From Aurantiacibacter marinus (GTDB lineage: Bacteria; Pseudomonadota; Alphaproteobacteria; Sphingomonadales; Sphingomonadaceae), in the NCBI RefSeq assembly GCF_001021555.1, contig NZ_LDCP01000001.1, positions 1,240,001 through 1,304,000 on the forward strand: a DNA stretch of 64,000 nt, given 5' to 3'. The position numbers were made by a program, and so were the translations under genes. Numbering within the stretch: position 1 is the stretch's first letter; every line of letters starts with the position of its first letter. This document shows, piece by piece, positions 62,192 through 64,000 of this stretch. The notes beneath the pieces are model-generated. The model saw only the letters and a list, made by a program, of their open reading frames with translations, was not told the origin of the DNA and searched no databases.

Positions 62192-63379
62192 ATGATGTCC
62201 AAGATGCGTAATCCACTGTCCGCGGCCGGTTTGGTGCTGGCCCCTATGGCGATGCTGTTGTCATCCTGTGCAACAGTGCCGGTGCCGGCGACACAGAACG
62301 TCATGGCGGAACAGCACACGAGAGCGGAGATCCGCGAGGTCGCCAATCGTGCGGCGAACTGGCAGCTGGCAAACCTGGATAATCTGGAAGAAACGATTCG
62401 CTACATTTCCCGCGAAACGCCAAACAAACGCGGCTGGGTTATGGGCACGTTCTTCCTTGGACTGGCGGATTACGCCCAGCGGACCGATCAGCCGCTCTAT
62501 CTCCAATCGTTAACGCGGATTGCCGATGATCAGGACTGGCGTCTTGGTGACAGGCTGTATCACGCCGATGATCACCTGATCGGGCAAGTCTATTTCGCGC
62601 TGGATCGCGCCGGCGTGGCGTCGGCAGACCTTGCTCCAACACAGGCGACACTTGATGCCATTCTGGCTGATCGCCCGACCAACCAGATGATGCATCCTGA
62701 TGTCGAGAGCGATCCTGGTTGTGCCCGGCGCTGGTGCTGGTCCGATGCTCTATTCATGGCGCCAGCCACATGGTGGGACGCTGCATCGACTTTGAACAAT
62801 GCGGCCTATGCAGATTTTGCGCATGAAGAATTCGTGGTGGCGACCGATCTGCTCTTCGATCAGGAAGTGGGGCTGTACTACCGTGACAGTCGGTTCTTCG
62901 ATCGGCGCGGCGCCGATGGTGAAAAACTGTTCTGGAGCCGCGGAAACGGCTGGGTGTACGGCGGGCTGGTGAACATTCTTCAGGTCATGGACGTGAATGA
63001 TCCGCGCCGCGATTACTATATCTCGCTGTTCCGGCGTATGTCCGACAGCCTTGTCGCTATCCAGACTGATGAAGGCATGTGGCGTGCGTCCTTGCTGGCA
63101 ACTAGCGAGACCCCGCCGGAGACCAGCGGTACCGGGTTCTTCACATACGGCTTGGCGTGGGGCCTGAACGAAGGCGTGCTTGTGGGCGATCGCTACGAAA
63201 CCGCGGCAAATGCAGGCTGGGATGCGCTTGTCGCAAATGTCGATGCCGATGGCCGGCTGGGTTACGTGCAGCAGGTTGGCGATCAGCCCGAGGGGGTTCA
63301 GCCGGACGATACGCAGCTTTACGGAGTCGGAGCATTCCTGCTTGCAGCAGGACAGATCGAGCGCCTTCGCACGAGGTGA
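62192..63379 (+). CDS. Glycoside hydrolase family 105 unsaturated glucuronyl/galacturonyl hydrolase, lipoprotein
   Basis: 395 aa. Lipobox LSSC (Cys26) predicts envelope anchoring. The (alpha/alpha)6 barrel shows RRWCWSDALFMAPATW with the catalytic aspartate (near residue 189), the LFWSRGNGWVYGGLVNILQVM helix (read in part) and the GTGFFTYGLAWGLNEG end. GH105 enzymes cut the unsaturated uronic acid left by a polysaccharide lyase from rhamnose. It is the last gene of the rhamnose operon and links lyase action to rhamnose release. Confidence 0.93.
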   Translation: MMSKMRNPLSAAGLVLAPMAMLLSSCATVPVPATQNVMAEQHTRAEIREVANRAANWQLANLDNLEETIRYISRETPNKRGWVMGTFFLGLADYAQRTDQPLYLQSLTRIADDQDWRLGDRLYHADDHLIGQVYFALDRAGVASADLAPTQATLDAILADRPTNQMMHPDVESDPGCARRWCWSDALFMAPATWWDAASTLNNAAYADFAHEEFVVATDLLFDQEVGLYYRDSRFFDRRGADGEKLFWSRGNGWVYGGLVNILQVMDVNDPRRDYYISLFRRMSDSLVAIQTDEGMWRASLLATSETPPETSGTGFFTYGLAWGLNEGVLVGDRYETAANAGWDALVANVDADGRLGYVQQVGDQPEGVQPDDTQLYGVGAFLLAAGQIERLRTR

Positions 63380-63477
63380 GCGCAATCAGCCTCGAATCGG
63401 CAAAAACGACCAAGGTCAATGGCTTAACGTGATGGTTGCATAATCGCCGCTAGTTGCGGATTTGCAACTGTAAGCGC

Positions 63478-63506
63478 AATCAATCATAAAAAATCATAAA
63501 ACATCA
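63478..63506. promoter_or_regulatory. Phased AATCA (TGATT inverse) repeats upstream of second receptor
   Basis: AATCA at 63482, AATCA at 63492 and CATCA at 63502 follow at ten-base spacing; reversed they read TTTATGATT, the same unit as in the other arrays. They end ten bases before the -35 element of the promoter at 63517. Confidence 0.62.
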
Positions 63507-63516
63507 CTTAAGAGCA

Positions 63517-63544
63517 TTGACCTGCTCAGTCGGCTTGATACACT
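63517..63544 (+). promoter_or_regulatory. Sigma-70-type promoter of the second receptor
   Basis: TTGACC and TACACT are spaced by 16 bases, 37 bases before the start codon. The repeat array lies just upstream, in a place suited to activation or to blocking polymerase. Confidence 0.6.
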
Positions 63545-63580
63545 TTGATCAAATAATAAGAATTCACTTGGGGAGAAATT

Positions 63581-64000
63581 ATGAAAATTCGCGGCGCCTG
63601 CAATGGCTCATTCGTTGGTAAATCGGCTTTTTTTGCAGGGGTTGCGCTCACCGCGCTTTGTGTTCCTGGATTTGCTTCGGCGCAGGATGCGCCGGCTCCT
63701 GAAACGGCAGAAACAACCGACGACAATGTGATTATCGTCAGCGGTATCCGCGACAGTCTTGCGAATGCGCTGGATATTCGCCGGAATGCTGACGTTGTTC
63801 TCGACGGTATTTCTGCCGATGACATCGGTTCGACGCCGGACCTTAACCTGGGTGAGGCGCTTGCGCGTATCCCCGGTGTCCAGATCAACCGCGAAGGGGC
63901 ACGCCGCGATGCGACGATCTCCGTCCGCGGGCTTCCGGGCCAGTTCACCAAGACAACTGTTATGGGTCAGGCGATTGCGTCGACCACGCGTGGCAGCAAC
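63581..64000 (+). CDS. TonB-dependent receptor, N-terminal part only
   Basis: 140 codons are visible before the right edge. The start ATG has a GGGGAGA ribosome site. A signal peptide (FFAGVALTALCVPGFASAQ) is followed by DNVIIVSGIRDSL and a plug domain with IGSTPDLNLGEALARIPGVQI and ATISVRGLPGQFTKTTVMG. It belongs to the same sphingomonad receptor type as the gene at 51712-54771. Expression is probably tied to the locus by the upstream repeats. Confidence 0.93.
   Translation, partial: MKIRGACNGSFVGKSAFFAGVALTALCVPGFASAQDAPAPETAETTDDNVIIVSGIRDSLANALDIRRNADVVLDGISADDIGSTPDLNLGEALARIPGVQINREGARRDATISVRGLPGQFTKTTVMGQAIASTTRGSN

Noticed and set aside
1-64000. CRISPR arrays, prophage or transposase genes
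   Set aside because: No regularly spaced direct repeats with unique spacers, integrase or transposase domain were seen on either strand.

Overview
The window reads as chromosomal DNA of a marine alphaproteobacterium of the Sphingomonadales, most likely Erythrobacteraceae. The reasons are a GcrA cell-cycle regulator, an F1-ATPase zeta-type DUF1476 protein, a crtW-crtZ ketocarotenoid pair, several TonB-dependent receptors, sphingomonad-style Psp genes and moderately high GC. This assignment is inference from gene content; no 16S gene is present.

Region 1 (1-13.3 kb) is mostly housekeeping: a partial ABC ATPase divergent from a TesA-like esterase, recF, a small sigma-54 locus (three tandem 42-aa peptides plus a PspC-domain protein), a queuosine-precursor transporter, tRNA-Arg, an SRAP/YedK protein, a grxD-bolA-DUF1476-leuD-leuC cluster with a hidden 52-aa gene, then crtW-crtZ, a Pmp3 peptide and a DUF3422 protein.

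Region 2 (13.3-18.5 kb) is an enlarged phage-shock operon. A sigma-54 promoter drives a 51-aa peptide, pspA, pspB, pspC and then six further single-pass membrane proteins that carry PspB-like coiled-coil tails. The activator gene pspF is divergent. A matching upstream palindrome and sigma-54 promoter, with the same spacing of about 84 bp, precede the 2.1-3.0 kb peptide locus, so the two loci look like one regulon.

Region 3 (18.5-37.8 kb) is the nusA-infB translation cluster (rimP, nusA, ylxR, infB, rbfA ... truB, rpsO, pnp). It is interrupted between rbfA and truB by tdk, two tandem AbgT-family transporters, a flavodoxin-like protein and an M50 protease. Downstream come an aspartoacylase-like protein, a spermidine-synthase-like protein and a DUF1993 protein.

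Region 4 (38-41.6 kb) holds a LuxR-type regulator without a nearby synthase gene, a terminated structured RNA candidate, gcrA, an ABC-2 permease, hspQ and tRNA-Ser.

Region 5 (41.6-64 kb) is a polysaccharide-utilisation locus for a sulfated, rhamnose-containing glycan (ulvan-like). It encodes GH3, two sulfatases, a GH78 rhamnosidase, a beta-helix lipoprotein, two TonB-dependent receptors and GH105, plus a full L-rhamnose pathway: isomerase, kinase, fused aldolase/dehydrogenase and L-lactate dehydrogenase. A DeoR-family regulator sits in the middle. Ten-base-phased TGATT direct repeats recur in front of five transcription units of this locus and are the probable common operator.
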